Shown piece after piece: positions 39,822-49,255 of a DNA stretch of 64,000 nt. The translations under genes and the position numbers were made by a program. Source of the DNA: Cytophagales bacterium (GTDB lineage Bacteria > Bacteroidota > Bacteroidia > Cytophagales > Cyclobacteriaceae); contig WGNT01000042.1 of the NCBI GenBank assembly GCA_016124425.1, positions 1 to 64,000 of the forward strand, in the 5' to 3' direction. Within the stretch, counting starts at the first letter, position 1. The number at the start of each line of letters is the position of its first letter. Under the pieces are notes generated by a model that made no database searches, was not told where the DNA came from, and worked only from the letters and a program-made list of their open reading frames with translations.

Positions 39822-40526
39822 CTACTCACATAGGGTAATATCAAGTTCCACGGTATCAGGATTCTGATAAACTAGGTGAGGACTAAGGTAGTGAACGCCA
39901 AGCCCCATGCCCCTCACTATAAAAAGGATGCCTACCACCATGGCGAAGTAGGGGATCGCTTTGGTTAGTTTAACCCTAACTGAAGCGGCGACGATCTGTT
40001 GCGTCATCATAACCGTCAATAGCATCGGAATAGTACCTACCCCAAAGAAAAACATATATGCGGCTCCCAAAACCGGACTTTGCATCGCCAAGGAAGCAAT
40101 TAGGGCCAGGTACACCATGCCACAGGGTAGGACTCCGTTCAATAACCCCGTAGCGAAAAAAGCACGCGTACCACCTCTTGTCAGGTATTTCCCAAGTTGT
40201 TGCCGCAATTTTCCTACCACACCCAACAATCCGGACTGCGTCACCATCCGCTCTGAACGCTTGTAGAAAAATGCCATCACGATAATGGCGATACCCATTG
40301 AAATGGAAATCCATTGCTGAATTCCAGCTAAAGCCAGCGAAAAACCCACCAAACCTATCATTCCGCCGAGCACGCTATACGTGATTGTTCTACCCAAATT
40401 ATATACCAGCTTATTTTTTAGGTAGCGGCTTTTGTCCTTCGCCGAGAGCGAAAGAGCTATGGGACCGCACATACCGAGGCAATGGAAAGACCCTAGAAAC
40501 CCCAACAGAAAAGCTGTCCAAATCAT
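39822..40526 (-). CDS. Sulfite exporter TauE/SafE-family (CcoS-cluster type) membrane protein
   Basis: FLLGFLGSFHCLGMCGPIALSLS; GLLNGVLPCGMVYLALI; directly downstream of ccoH. Confidence 0.9.
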   Translation of the reverse strand: MIWTAFLLGFLGSFHCLGMCGPIALSLSAKDKSRYLKNKLVYNLGRTITYSVLGGMIGLVGFSLALAGIQQWISISMGIAIIVMAFFYKRSERMVTQSGLLGVVGKLRQQLGKYLTRGGTRAFFATGLLNGVLPCGMVYLALIASLAMQSPVLGAAYMFFFGVGTIPMLLTVMMTQQIVAASVRVKLTKAIPYFAMVVGILFIVRGMGLGVHYLSPHLVYQNPDTVELDITLCE

Positions 40527-40952
40527 TTAAATCGTAATTTTTTGTTCCTGGTAGTATGATTTGCCTTCGGACGTCCATGTTAGTTTCAACTTCCAATATC
40601 CGGACTTGAGTTTGCTTAGGTCTACCACTGTAGCATTTTCATCGGCGATATTGACCTTAAGCTTTTGGTCCAGGCGGGCATCTGAAGGCCGGAAAAGGTG
40701 AAGTTCGGCGTTGGCCCCCTTTGGAAGCTTGATTGACACGGAGTTTTGCTCCCTATCAAAGCGTAACGCCTGATACGCCAAGGTGCTGGCATTAGAGACC
40801 TTTTCGATGTGTTCCTGATACTTGATCTCTTCCTGGTAATAATTCTGTGTCACTAGGTGCAGGTCATCCTTCTTCATGCAGATCGTTACCATACTGATCA
40901 TAATTGCGGCAAAAACCACAAATACGACTACTATTCCGTTACCCCAATTCAT
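40527..40952 (-). CDS. ccoH: FixH-like cbb3 oxidase assembly protein
   Basis: Single TM, DDLHLVTQNYYQEEIKYQEHIEKVSNA; located between ccoG and TauE/SafE. Confidence 0.9.
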   Translation of the reverse strand: MNWGNGIVVVFVVFAAIMISMVTICMKKDDLHLVTQNYYQEEIKYQEHIEKVSNASTLAYQALRFDREQNSVSIKLPKGANAELHLFRPSDARLDQKLKVNIADENATVVDLSKLKSGYWKLKLTWTSEGKSYYQEQKITI

Positions 40953-40979
40953 ATTTTTTCAGTTTATTTGTTGTGTTTT

Positions 40980-42392
40980 TTACTTAACTGGCGCTACAAA
41001 ACTTGTTTTTATACGATCGATTACCTTTCCTTCCTGGATTAACAGTAAGACAAGATCTTCTTGATTTGCGTCGATATTCTGTTGATCCTTGATAACAAAA
41101 AATCTTCCGTCAAACTTGGTTTGTCCTTCGAGCGTCCAGTCAGTATCTCCTACCATCTCTAGCCGGAACATATCGTCTTCCGGAACTAGAGCGACTTTCT
41201 GGCTATCAAACGTCTTATTTATGAACGTTACCTCATAAAGGTTACTGACTTCTCCTCCTCCTCGCTCTTGATAGGTCATGCCACGAAACCTTGTAACGGT
41301 AGCGCCCAAATCTTCTCTAGTAGTCAATAGCGACAAAAATGCCAGGACGAGCAGTAGCAGCACGACCGAATACCCTTTTACCCTAGGGGTGAACAAACGC
41401 TGTGTGCCCTCTTTGATATTCGTTTCTGAGGCGTATCGGATGAGACCTTTTGGTCTATCTACTTTCTCCATTACTTCGTCGCAGGCATCAATACAAGCAG
41501 TACAATTGACACATTCCATTTGTACGCCATTTCGAATATCAATGCCTGTAGGACATACCTGAACACACAGCGTGCAGTCAATACAGTCACCGAGGTTTTC
41601 ATTGACCGGCTGATTTTTGCGGATCATACCCCTTGGCTCGCCCCGAACGTGGTCGTAAGCAACATTGATGGAGTTGTTGTCCAATAACACTCCCTGTAAT
41701 CTGCCATAGGGGCAGACAACAAGGCATGCTTGCTCCCGAAACCAAGAAAAAACAAACAGGAAAATCCCCGTAAAGGCTATCAAGCCCAGAAATCCTGCTA
41801 GATTTTCGCCCGGCGGTTGGATGACGATTTCAAGTACGCGATCAATCCCGATCAGATAGGCCATTACAGTATGAGAAATCAGTAGGGAGATCAGCAGAAA
41901 AACGGACATTTTTAATGACTTTTTCTTGATTTTTTCCCCATTCCAAGGCATCTCATTAAGCTTTCGCTGTTGATTTGCATCGCCTTCTATCCAATATTCA
42001 ATTTTCCGGAAGACCATTTCCATAAAAAGGGTCTGCGGACAGGCCCAACCACAAAATACCCTCCCAAAAACCACGGTAAATAGGATGATAAAAACCACAA
42101 AAATAAGCAGCAAGAATATGAGTAAATAGGTGTCTTGCGGCCAAAACACAAATCCAAAAATGATGAATTTACGCTCGAAGATATTAAACAACAGCCAGGG
42201 CCTTCCATCTACCCTAATAAAAGGACCAGCAAAAAGAATAGCCAGCAATACCCATGACAGATAGGTTCTCCATTGGTAAAATCTCCCAGACACTTTCTTA
42301 GGATATATCCAACTTCGACTCCCGTCTTCTTTGACCGTACCGAGCGAATCCCGGAAATTTTCGGGCAGGATTGCATTATTTTTCTTGTTCAT
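40980..42392 (-). CDS. ccoG: cbb3 oxidase accessory protein CcoG (4Fe-4S)
   Basis: VFCGWACPQTLFMEMVFR; CIDCTLCVQVCPTGIDIRNGVQMECVNCTACIDACDEVM. Confidence 0.97.
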   Translation of the reverse strand: MNKKNNAILPENFRDSLGTVKEDGSRSWIYPKKVSGRFYQWRTYLSWVLLAILFAGPFIRVDGRPWLLFNIFERKFIIFGFVFWPQDTYLLIFLLLIFVVFIILFTVVFGRVFCGWACPQTLFMEMVFRKIEYWIEGDANQQRKLNEMPWNGEKIKKKSLKMSVFLLISLLISHTVMAYLIGIDRVLEIVIQPPGENLAGFLGLIAFTGIFLFVFSWFREQACLVVCPYGRLQGVLLDNNSINVAYDHVRGEPRGMIRKNQPVNENLGDCIDCTLCVQVCPTGIDIRNGVQMECVNCTACIDACDEVMEKVDRPKGLIRYASETNIKEGTQRLFTPRVKGYSVVLLLLVLAFLSLLTTREDLGATVTRFRGMTYQERGGGEVSNLYEVTFINKTFDSQKVALVPEDDMFRLEMVGDTDWTLEGQTKFDGRFFVIKDQQNIDANQEDLVLLLIQEGKVIDRIKTSFVAPVK

Positions 42393-42413
42393 AGGTATTC
42401 CTTTCTACTATGT

Positions 42414-42450
42414 AGCACCGCTGTAATCAGTTGCCGACCACAGCGGTGCT
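42414..42450. other. Intercistronic hairpin between ccoP and ccoG
   Basis: Perfect 11-bp arms AGCACCGCTGT / ACAGCGGTGCT with a 15-nt loop and no poly-T tract. Confidence 0.7.
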
Positions 42451-42462
42451 TGTACATTTTGG

Positions 42463-43386
42463 TTAGCTTTCTTCGAGTCCTAAATCGTCCTCTGTGAGCG
42501 CATCAACGGGCTCCTCAATCGCAGGTTCATAGAGGTCCCCCTGAGGGTCTTTTGGATTGGCCGGAGTGGTGCCTCCTAATGTGAGTACATAGCTTGAAAC
42601 CTGTTGCATTTCTTCTGGACTTAGTTGGTCTTGCCAAGGAATCATTCCCTTTTCGATCACGCCATATTTCACTACCCGAAATACATCCTCGATAGCACCG
42701 CCGTGTATCCAATACTTATCCGTCAGGTTCGGTCCAACACCTCCCCCACCGTCAATGGCATGACAGGCTACACAGTTATTCTCATAGAGCGCCATCCCTG
42801 CTTTAATTGAAGGACCGCTTGCATCATACTGTACATTTGTCTCATCGATTGACGATACGGCCAGAAGCTGACGTTGTTCTGTTTCGACAGCAGCTAAAGC
42901 AAGTTCTTGTTCATACTCTTCCAACTGCGTATTGCCGATACCTAGCACGCTGTAATTCACAAAATAGACTACCGCAAAGACAATCGTTATATAGAAAACG
43001 TACCTCAACCATGGAGGCATGAAGTTATCCAGTTCACGTATTCCATCATACGTATGGTCCAACTGGATGTCCTTTTCCTCTGCTACCGGTTTCATTTCTC
43101 CGACGATGTATTTCTGCTTAAAGTCAAGCCACCAAGAAGACTCCTCCGCCATTTCGGGAGATTGCTTTCTAAGTACAGAGCTTAAAAACACCAAAAGGTA
43201 GATCATCAACAACATCAGAAAAATGATGAGTAGGAGTAAAATACCCATGATCGCTAAAAGGGTCACTTCACCGCTACCCAGCGTACTCAGCCCCTCGATC
43301 CAGCCGATCTCAGAGGTCTGTGCAAGTGCCGGGAAAGTTGAAAATATCCCGAACAGGAAAATCAAAATCAGCTTAAATCTCTTCAT
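42463..43386 (-). CDS. ccoP: cbb3 oxidase subunit CcoP (one CxxCH)
   Basis: N-terminal TM region, DGIRELDNFMPPWLRYVFYITIVFAVVYF; single heme c motif CVACH. Confidence 0.93.
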   Translation of the reverse strand: MKRFKLILIFLFGIFSTFPALAQTSEIGWIEGLSTLGSGEVTLLAIMGILLLLIIFLMLLMIYLLVFLSSVLRKQSPEMAEESSWWLDFKQKYIVGEMKPVAEEKDIQLDHTYDGIRELDNFMPPWLRYVFYITIVFAVVYFVNYSVLGIGNTQLEEYEQELALAAVETEQRQLLAVSSIDETNVQYDASGPSIKAGMALYENNCVACHAIDGGGGVGPNLTDKYWIHGGAIEDVFRVVKYGVIEKGMIPWQDQLSPEEMQQVSSYVLTLGGTTPANPKDPQGDLYEPAIEEPVDALTEDDLGLEES

Positions 43387-43564
43387 GACCAGTATCGTTT
43401 TTAGGTTCGTCGTTGAATGGCATGCTTTTCATGTGGTCCACGTAGGTTTTGTCCACCTGAATGATCCAGATGAACATTCCTACAAAAAAGAGCACAAACA
43501 TGACTAGAGAAATAATCGGGTAAATCTCTATGTCTTCTATGGATCTTAACAGTTCTTTATACAT
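43373..43564 (-). CDS. ccoQ: cbb3 oxidase subunit CcoQ-like
   Basis: 63-aa single-TM protein between ccoNO and ccoP. Confidence 0.75.
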   Translation of the reverse strand: MYKELLRSIEDIEIYPIISLVMFVLFFVGMFIWIIQVDKTYVDHMKSMPFNDEPKNDTGHEEI

Positions 43565-43575
43565 GTGATGAAAAT

Positions 43576-45708
43576 TTAAGGATTTGTGGCCGCGGTTCTT
43601 TTGATGTCAGTTCCCAAACGCTGCAAATACGCAATCAAGGCTACGATCTCTGTATCTGGAGCTACTTCTACGCCGTTTTCTTTGAGTCCTGCAGCGATGG
43701 CGTTGGCTTGGATATTTAAATCATTTATCGCTACCTCATCGTATCCTTCGGGATAAGGCACACCAAATTTCTGCATGGTCCTAATTTTAGCGGGAAGATC
43801 TTCATGGTCCATGGTATTGTTCACCAACCACGGATAAGGAGGCATAAGTGATCCTGGAGACATGCTTCTTGGGTCTACCATATGGTGGTAATGCCAGCTG
43901 TCCGGATACTTGCCACCCACTCTATGTAGGTCCGGGCCTGTGCGCTTTGATCCCCACAAGAAAGGCCTATCATATACATATTCACCTGCTTTGGAATATT
44001 CTCCATAGCGCTCTGTTTCAGCCCTGAACGGACGGATCATTTGGGAATGACATCCAACACACCCGTGGGAAATGTACAGATCCCTTCCTTGAAGCTCCAG
44101 TGGAGTATAAGGCGTTACGCTAGTGATCGTTGGAACGTTTGATTTTACCATGATCACGGGTATAATCTCCACAACACCGCCGATTAATATTGCCACGGTA
44201 GCCAAAATGGTAAAGAAAACGGGCTTTCTTTCCCAGGCTCTGTGCCAAAATTCACCGGATGTATTTACATGCTTTTCTAACGCAGCTGCTTCATCAGCTT
44301 CCTCCTCCTGGAAAGAACCCTGGGAAGCTGTTTTTATCAGGTTGTAAACCATGATAATTGCCCCGGATAAGTAGAGTAATCCACCAAACGCCCTTAACAT
44401 ATACATAGGTACGATTTGAATAACGGTCTCCAGGAAATTCGGATATGCAAGCCTACCGCCATCTCCAAACTCCATCCACATCAAACTTTGTGTGAGGGCG
44501 GCAACATACATGGGAAGGGCATAGAACAATATCCCCAAGGTTCCCATCCAGAAATGGGTGTTCGCAAGTTTGGTTGAATACAGGGTGGTCCTCCACATTC
44601 TAGGCCAAAGCCAGTACAGCATGGAAAAGGTCAAAAATCCATTCCATCCCAATCCTCCGATATGTACGTGGGCAACGATCCAGTCTGTATAATGCGCGAT
44701 TGCATTCACATTTTTCAGCGAGAGGAGTGGCCCTTCAAACGTAGCCATACCATAAGCCGTAACGGCCACCACCATAAATTTCAATACCGGGTCGACTCGA
44801 ACCTTATCCCAGGCACCCCTCAGCGTAAGAAGGCCGTTTACCATACCTCCCCAAGAAGGGGCAATCAACATCACCGAAAATGCCACGCCCAATACTTGTG
44901 CCCATTCAGGCAAAGCAGTATAAAGGAGGTGGTGCGGGCCTGCCCATATGTAAATAAAGATAAGCGACCAGAAGTGGACGATGGAAAGTTTATACGAGTA
45001 AACGGGGCGGTTTGCAGCCTTAGGCAGGTAGTAATACATCAATCCCAAGAAGGGAGTGGTCAGGAAAAACGCCACGGCATTATGGCCGTACCACCACTGT
45101 ACCAGCGCATCCTGTACTCCTGCATAGGCCGAATAGCTCTTGAAAAAAGAGACGGGCAACGCAAATGAATTGAAAATGTGCAAGACGGCTACGGTAACAA
45201 AGGAAGCCAAGTAAAACCAAATGGCCACGTACATGTGCTTCTCCCTACGTTTTATCAACGTACCGATCATGTTGGCTCCAAATGCAACCCACACTAACGC
45301 AATGGCGATATCTATCGGCCACTCTAGTTCGGCATATTCCTTGGAGGTAGTAAGTCCCAGCGGAAGCGTAATTACTGCCGAAACGATTATGGCCTGCCAG
45401 CCCCAAAAATGAAACCAGCTCAGCGTCTTGTTCCACATGGGAGCCTTGAGTAGCCGGGGCATGGAGTAATAAATGCCTGCAAAAATGGCATTTCCTACAA
45501 AAGCAAAGATTACCGCATTGGTGTGAAGCGGCCTTATTCTGCCGAAGGTAGTATACGGATTTCCCAAATTGGCCTCAGGCAGAAAAAGCTGCGTAGCGGC
45601 CAGCACGCCTATGAGCATTCCAGCCAACCCCCAAATAACGGTGGCTGCGCCGAAGTATTTTACGATCTTATTATCGTAATAAAACCGTTCCAGTGATGTT
45701 TCTGACAT
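43576..45708 (-). CDS. ccoNO: Fused cbb3 oxidase subunits I and II (CcoN-CcoO)
   Basis: Heme-copper oxidase region (WWYGHNAVAFFLTTPFLGLMYYYLPK, HVHIGGLGWNGF) followed by CcoO region (GRDLYISHGCVGCHSQMIRPFRAETERYGEYSKAGE). Confidence 0.96.
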   Translation of the reverse strand: MSETSLERFYYDNKIVKYFGAATVIWGLAGMLIGVLAATQLFLPEANLGNPYTTFGRIRPLHTNAVIFAFVGNAIFAGIYYSMPRLLKAPMWNKTLSWFHFWGWQAIIVSAVITLPLGLTTSKEYAELEWPIDIAIALVWVAFGANMIGTLIKRREKHMYVAIWFYLASFVTVAVLHIFNSFALPVSFFKSYSAYAGVQDALVQWWYGHNAVAFFLTTPFLGLMYYYLPKAANRPVYSYKLSIVHFWSLIFIYIWAGPHHLLYTALPEWAQVLGVAFSVMLIAPSWGGMVNGLLTLRGAWDKVRVDPVLKFMVVAVTAYGMATFEGPLLSLKNVNAIAHYTDWIVAHVHIGGLGWNGFLTFSMLYWLWPRMWRTTLYSTKLANTHFWMGTLGILFYALPMYVAALTQSLMWMEFGDGGRLAYPNFLETVIQIVPMYMLRAFGGLLYLSGAIIMVYNLIKTASQGSFQEEEADEAAALEKHVNTSGEFWHRAWERKPVFFTILATVAILIGGVVEIIPVIMVKSNVPTITSVTPYTPLELQGRDLYISHGCVGCHSQMIRPFRAETERYGEYSKAGEYVYDRPFLWGSKRTGPDLHRVGGKYPDSWHYHHMVDPRSMSPGSLMPPYPWLVNNTMDHEDLPAKIRTMQKFGVPYPEGYDEVAINDLNIQANAIAAGLKENGVEVAPDTEIVALIAYLQRLGTDIKRTAATNP

Positions 45709-45709
45709 A

Positions 45710-45892
45710 TTATTTTGATTTTGTTGATGGTAATTGCTTTTCTTTGTTTTTAACTTTTTGGTCGAATAAAATGCGGACGGATGGGGTATAGGTGTCGTCG
45801 TACTGCCCGCTTTTCATTGCTCTTATGAAGAGCCACAAAAAGGAGGAGGCCATTACGATACTTATACCAATCAAAATGAAGATAACTTCCAT
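45710..45892 (-). CDS. ccoS: cbb3 oxidase maturation protein CcoS
   Basis: 60 aa, MEVIFILIGISIVMASSFLWLFIRAMKSGQYDD; between ccoI and ccoN. Confidence 0.93.
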   Translation of the reverse strand: MEVIFILIGISIVMASSFLWLFIRAMKSGQYDDTYTPSVRILFDQKVKNKEKQLPSTKSK

Positions 45893-45894
45893 GG

Positions 45895-48327
45895 CTACAT
45901 AATTTTTGTTTTTAAACCTCTCTTATACGCCAAATAATTGGTGGTCACGGTTGTAAAGATCACCACCGAGATACTGCTAAGCGGCATTAAGACGGCGCAG
46001 AATACCGGGCTGACTAACCCTTGGACGGCGAAGAATATCCCTATGGCGTTGTAAGTAAAACTCAGCCCAAAGCTCGCTTTAATGATGGTTTTACTCAGCT
46101 TTGAAAACTCCAGATAAGCGGGCAAACGCGAAAGTGCAGAAGCATCCATTATTGCGTCACTCGCGGGCGAAAAATTCGATGCTGCTGCCGTCAATGCAAT
46201 ACCAACATGGCTTTCTCGAAGTGCTCCGGCATCGTTCAATCCATCTCCTATCATCAAGACATGTCTCCCTCGCCGGCGCATTTTTTTCACATATTTTAGC
46301 TTGTCAGCTGGGCCTTGGTTGAAGTTCATCACAACATTACTTCCAAATACATTCACCAAATGTTCCCGCTCATGTCCGTGATCTCCGGAGAGGAAATGTA
46401 TCTTCCGCCCCGCTCCAATGCGGTTGACGACATCTGAAATCCCGGGCCTCAAACCGCTTTGGATCCAAAAGAAGCCAAGAACCTCCCCCTCTACAGCAAC
46501 GAATACTTGGTTTCCAGCTAAACCATCGGTCGCTTTTGCGCCTGTAAAAGTGTCAGAACCAAGGCGGATTTCCTGTCCTTTATAATACCCGAGCAGTCCT
46601 TTTCCCTTAAGTTCGGTCACGCCCGCTACAAGCTCGACGGATACGTCCTCCAGCCAGGAATTGATCCTATTGCTCAGCGGATGGGTGGATTGGTTCACGA
46701 GGAACTTTACAATTCCCTTTGTCTGCTGAGTCAGTGGTTCTCCTTCATAGGTAATGCTTGCCTCTGCGGGATTGGTAAGGGTTCCGGTTTTATCAAAAAC
46801 GACGGTATCTACCTGCGCCATCCGTTCTATCACTTCGGCGTTTTTCAGGTAAAACTTTCCTTGACCAAATATCCGAAGTGTATTTCCCAGGGTGAAAGGA
46901 GTGGACATAGCCAAAGCGCAGGGACAGGTGATGATAAGCACAGCCGTAAATGCCCTTACCCCAAGGGATACATCCGTAAAGCTCCAGTAGGCAAGTGCAG
47001 CGAATGCTATCAGCAATACTGTCACCGTAAACTTGCCGCTTATGCGTGTAGCGAGGCTTTCGAGTGATGCTTCTTTTTTCTTTAGAAATGCTTCGTTATT
47101 CCATAAATCTGTCAAATAGCCCTGGGAAGGAGATTTCTGAACGGTTAGCGTAACTGCGCTCCCTTTTTGACGTCCGCCCGCATAAACTAGCTCTCCAAGC
47201 CTTTTAAGAACAGGAACTTCCTCCCCGGTCACAAAGCTGTAGTCAATAGCGGCCTCTCCCTCAATCAAAATACTATCTGCTGGGATGAGTTCTTCATGAC
47301 GAACACGGATAATGTCTCCAACCGAAAGTTTTGTCAATGGGATAACTTCTTCCATTCCTCGCTTGACCCTCGTTACAGCCACCGGAAAATAGGCCTTGTA
47401 ATCCCTGTCAAATGCCAATGTATCATAGGTCTTTTGCTGATACAGCTTCCCTAGCAACAAGAAGAACAATAAGCCTCCTAAGGTGTCCAGATAGCCTTCC
47501 TGCCCGACGATGAAGATCTCGTACAGACTGAATAAAAACAGGGTGATTATCCCGATCGCAATAGGCACGTCCATATTAACGATTCGCCTCCTCAATGCCA
47601 TCCATGCCGATTTGAAGTAGTCTGTAGCCGAATAAAAAACTACGGGTAGCGACAACAAGACATTTAGGTAATTGAATAATCCACGGAAATTGTCTGCCAA
47701 CAACTCTGCTTCTGAAAAATATTCTGGCAAGCTAAAAAACATCATGTTGCCAAAACAGAAACCAGCTACGGCCAATTTAAAAATCAGTTTTTTATCCACC
47801 GATTTGGCAGGTTTACTAGCTATATCTGCCAAGTTAATGGCTGGCTCATAGCCTATACTGCTCAGGAGTACAACAAGATCCCTTAAGGTAAGGTGTTCAT
47901 GTCTGAATTTGATATGAACGCTCTTTTTAAGAAAATCTACTCTTCCGGATATAATGCCTTCATTTAACTGGTGTAGATTTTCCAAAAGCCAGATGCAAGA
48001 GGCACAATGGATAAGTGGAATAGTGAAGGTTACATGGCTGTCGGTTTCGTTTTCAAAATCAATTAATTTATGTACGATCTCCTGATCTAGAAGGTAATCA
48101 AATCTATTCGCACGCGATGAGACGCCCCGCTGAGTGCCGCCTGGGTTTTGTTCGAGGGTATAATACGTACACAGGTCGCTTTCCATTAGTACCTCATACA
48201 CCAATTTACAACCGGCGCAGCAGAAGTCCTTCTCATCAAAAGCAATAACCTCGACAGCACATTGCTCCCCACAATGAAAGCATGTTTTGGCAAGTTGTTC
48301 GGGCACTATTTTCTGAGTCTTTGACAT
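45895..48327 (-). CDS. ccoI: Copper-translocating P-type ATPase (CcoI/FixI)
   Basis: N-terminal CFHCGEQC; CPC motif ITCPCALAMSTPF; DKTGTLT; GDGLNDAGAL. Confidence 0.96.
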   Translation of the reverse strand: MSKTQKIVPEQLAKTCFHCGEQCAVEVIAFDEKDFCCAGCKLVYEVLMESDLCTYYTLEQNPGGTQRGVSSRANRFDYLLDQEIVHKLIDFENETDSHVTFTIPLIHCASCIWLLENLHQLNEGIISGRVDFLKKSVHIKFRHEHLTLRDLVVLLSSIGYEPAINLADIASKPAKSVDKKLIFKLAVAGFCFGNMMFFSLPEYFSEAELLADNFRGLFNYLNVLLSLPVVFYSATDYFKSAWMALRRRIVNMDVPIAIGIITLFLFSLYEIFIVGQEGYLDTLGGLLFFLLLGKLYQQKTYDTLAFDRDYKAYFPVAVTRVKRGMEEVIPLTKLSVGDIIRVRHEELIPADSILIEGEAAIDYSFVTGEEVPVLKRLGELVYAGGRQKGSAVTLTVQKSPSQGYLTDLWNNEAFLKKKEASLESLATRISGKFTVTVLLIAFAALAYWSFTDVSLGVRAFTAVLIITCPCALAMSTPFTLGNTLRIFGQGKFYLKNAEVIERMAQVDTVVFDKTGTLTNPAEASITYEGEPLTQQTKGIVKFLVNQSTHPLSNRINSWLEDVSVELVAGVTELKGKGLLGYYKGQEIRLGSDTFTGAKATDGLAGNQVFVAVEGEVLGFFWIQSGLRPGISDVVNRIGAGRKIHFLSGDHGHEREHLVNVFGSNVVMNFNQGPADKLKYVKKMRRRGRHVLMIGDGLNDAGALRESHVGIALTAAASNFSPASDAIMDASALSRLPAYLEFSKLSKTIIKASFGLSFTYNAIGIFFAVQGLVSPVFCAVLMPLSSISVVIFTTVTTNYLAYKRGLKTKIM

Positions 48328-48364
48328 CTATTGGCTAAATTACTGCGGGATAGAGATAAAAAAC

Positions 48365-48378
48365 ATGACGAAAATCAT
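48365..48378. promoter_or_regulatory. Candidate FNR-like box upstream of ccoI
   Basis: ATGAC-GAAA-ATCAT, 38 bp upstream of the ccoI ATG. Confidence 0.55.
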
Positions 48379-48391
48379 TGAAACACATGAT

Positions 48392-49039
48392 TTAGACCGA
48401 GAGGTAAAAAGAAAGCCTGTCGTACCACATTCCGCCCTTATAGAAGTGAAAAAGAACCTTGGCGAGATCCGACTGGTAATTTTTGGTCGTAATCAGAAGG
48501 GTGCATTGATGCTTGACGGCGTAGGACCAAAAGTCTCCAATTCGGTTGAAATTAAATTTGATGAACGAGGTTTCAGCCGTAGCCTGGCTTACAGCTTGGA
48601 TAACTTCCTGCTCTTCTTTCATTTTTGATTTGGGAATAAAGCTGGGGGAAATAATGGTGGCTTTGCTTTCCCGTACCTGAAACGGAAATAGCGAAAGAAA
48701 ATGAAAAATAAGTTTGGCGGAGGCGGGTGTTCCGTCATAGTGAAACAGTAACTTTTCAAAAGCTAGCTCTTTGTCGTAAATCAATACGGGGGTATCGCAA
48801 GGCTCTTTTTCCCAAGTGCGCGGAAGCTCGCTTCCGTGTAGCCAGTAAAGTAGATCTGGAAGATGCGCCGTATATAGCACTGGATCTTTTAATGTGGCTG
48901 ATCCCCAGTTCCGGTTTTGCTGAATATATTCTTGTCCAAAATCCGTAGGCATTTTACTGAAGTAATGAGCACTTATTATCTCTGGTGGAAGTTCGAAATT
49001 GACCGGATGATTAACTTTTGCCTGCATGTTCCCCTTCAT
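48392..49039 (-). CDS. Hypothetical protein, possibly universal-stress-protein-like
   Basis: 215 aa; LLFHYDGTPASAKLIFHFLSLFP resembles a USP strand/helix unit; adjacent to the cbb3 operon. Confidence 0.5.
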   Translation of the reverse strand: MKGNMQAKVNHPVNFELPPEIISAHYFSKMPTDFGQEYIQQNRNWGSATLKDPVLYTAHLPDLLYWLHGSELPRTWEKEPCDTPVLIYDKELAFEKLLFHYDGTPASAKLIFHFLSLFPFQVRESKATIISPSFIPKSKMKEEQEVIQAVSQATAETSFIKFNFNRIGDFWSYAVKHQCTLLITTKNYQSDLAKVLFHFYKGGMWYDRLSFYLSV

Positions 49040-49098
49040 TTTTTGACAAATCTAGGTTCAGGGAGGGACTATACAATTGACTTTAAAGGGGTACAATC

Positions 49099-49112
49099 AT
49101 GACTTTTGTCAT
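49099..49112. promoter_or_regulatory. Candidate FNR-like box
   Basis: ATGAC-TTTT-GTCAT (CATGAC...GTCATG perfect palindrome) between divergent genes. Confidence 0.6.
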
Positions 49113-49255
49113 GTTTGAGGAGTTTAGGAAATTTGCCATGGAGTCAGCAGCTAGTGGCCTATAGCTCATCAGATATCAGTTTTCCTCCTAAAAAATCTTT
49201 CAAATCGATTTTTTTACTACATTTAAGAAATGTGTTCTCCCTAAAAAAGCTTCCC

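Noticed and set aside
44662-45168. 168-aa plus-strand ORF opposite ccoNO
   Set aside because: Antisense shadow ORF with no known motif.
43576-45708. CcoN-CcoO fusion as a novelty
   Set aside because: A known arrangement in Bacteroidota cbb3 oxidases.
46681-47067. 128-aa plus-strand ORF opposite ccoI
   Set aside because: Antisense shadow ORF.
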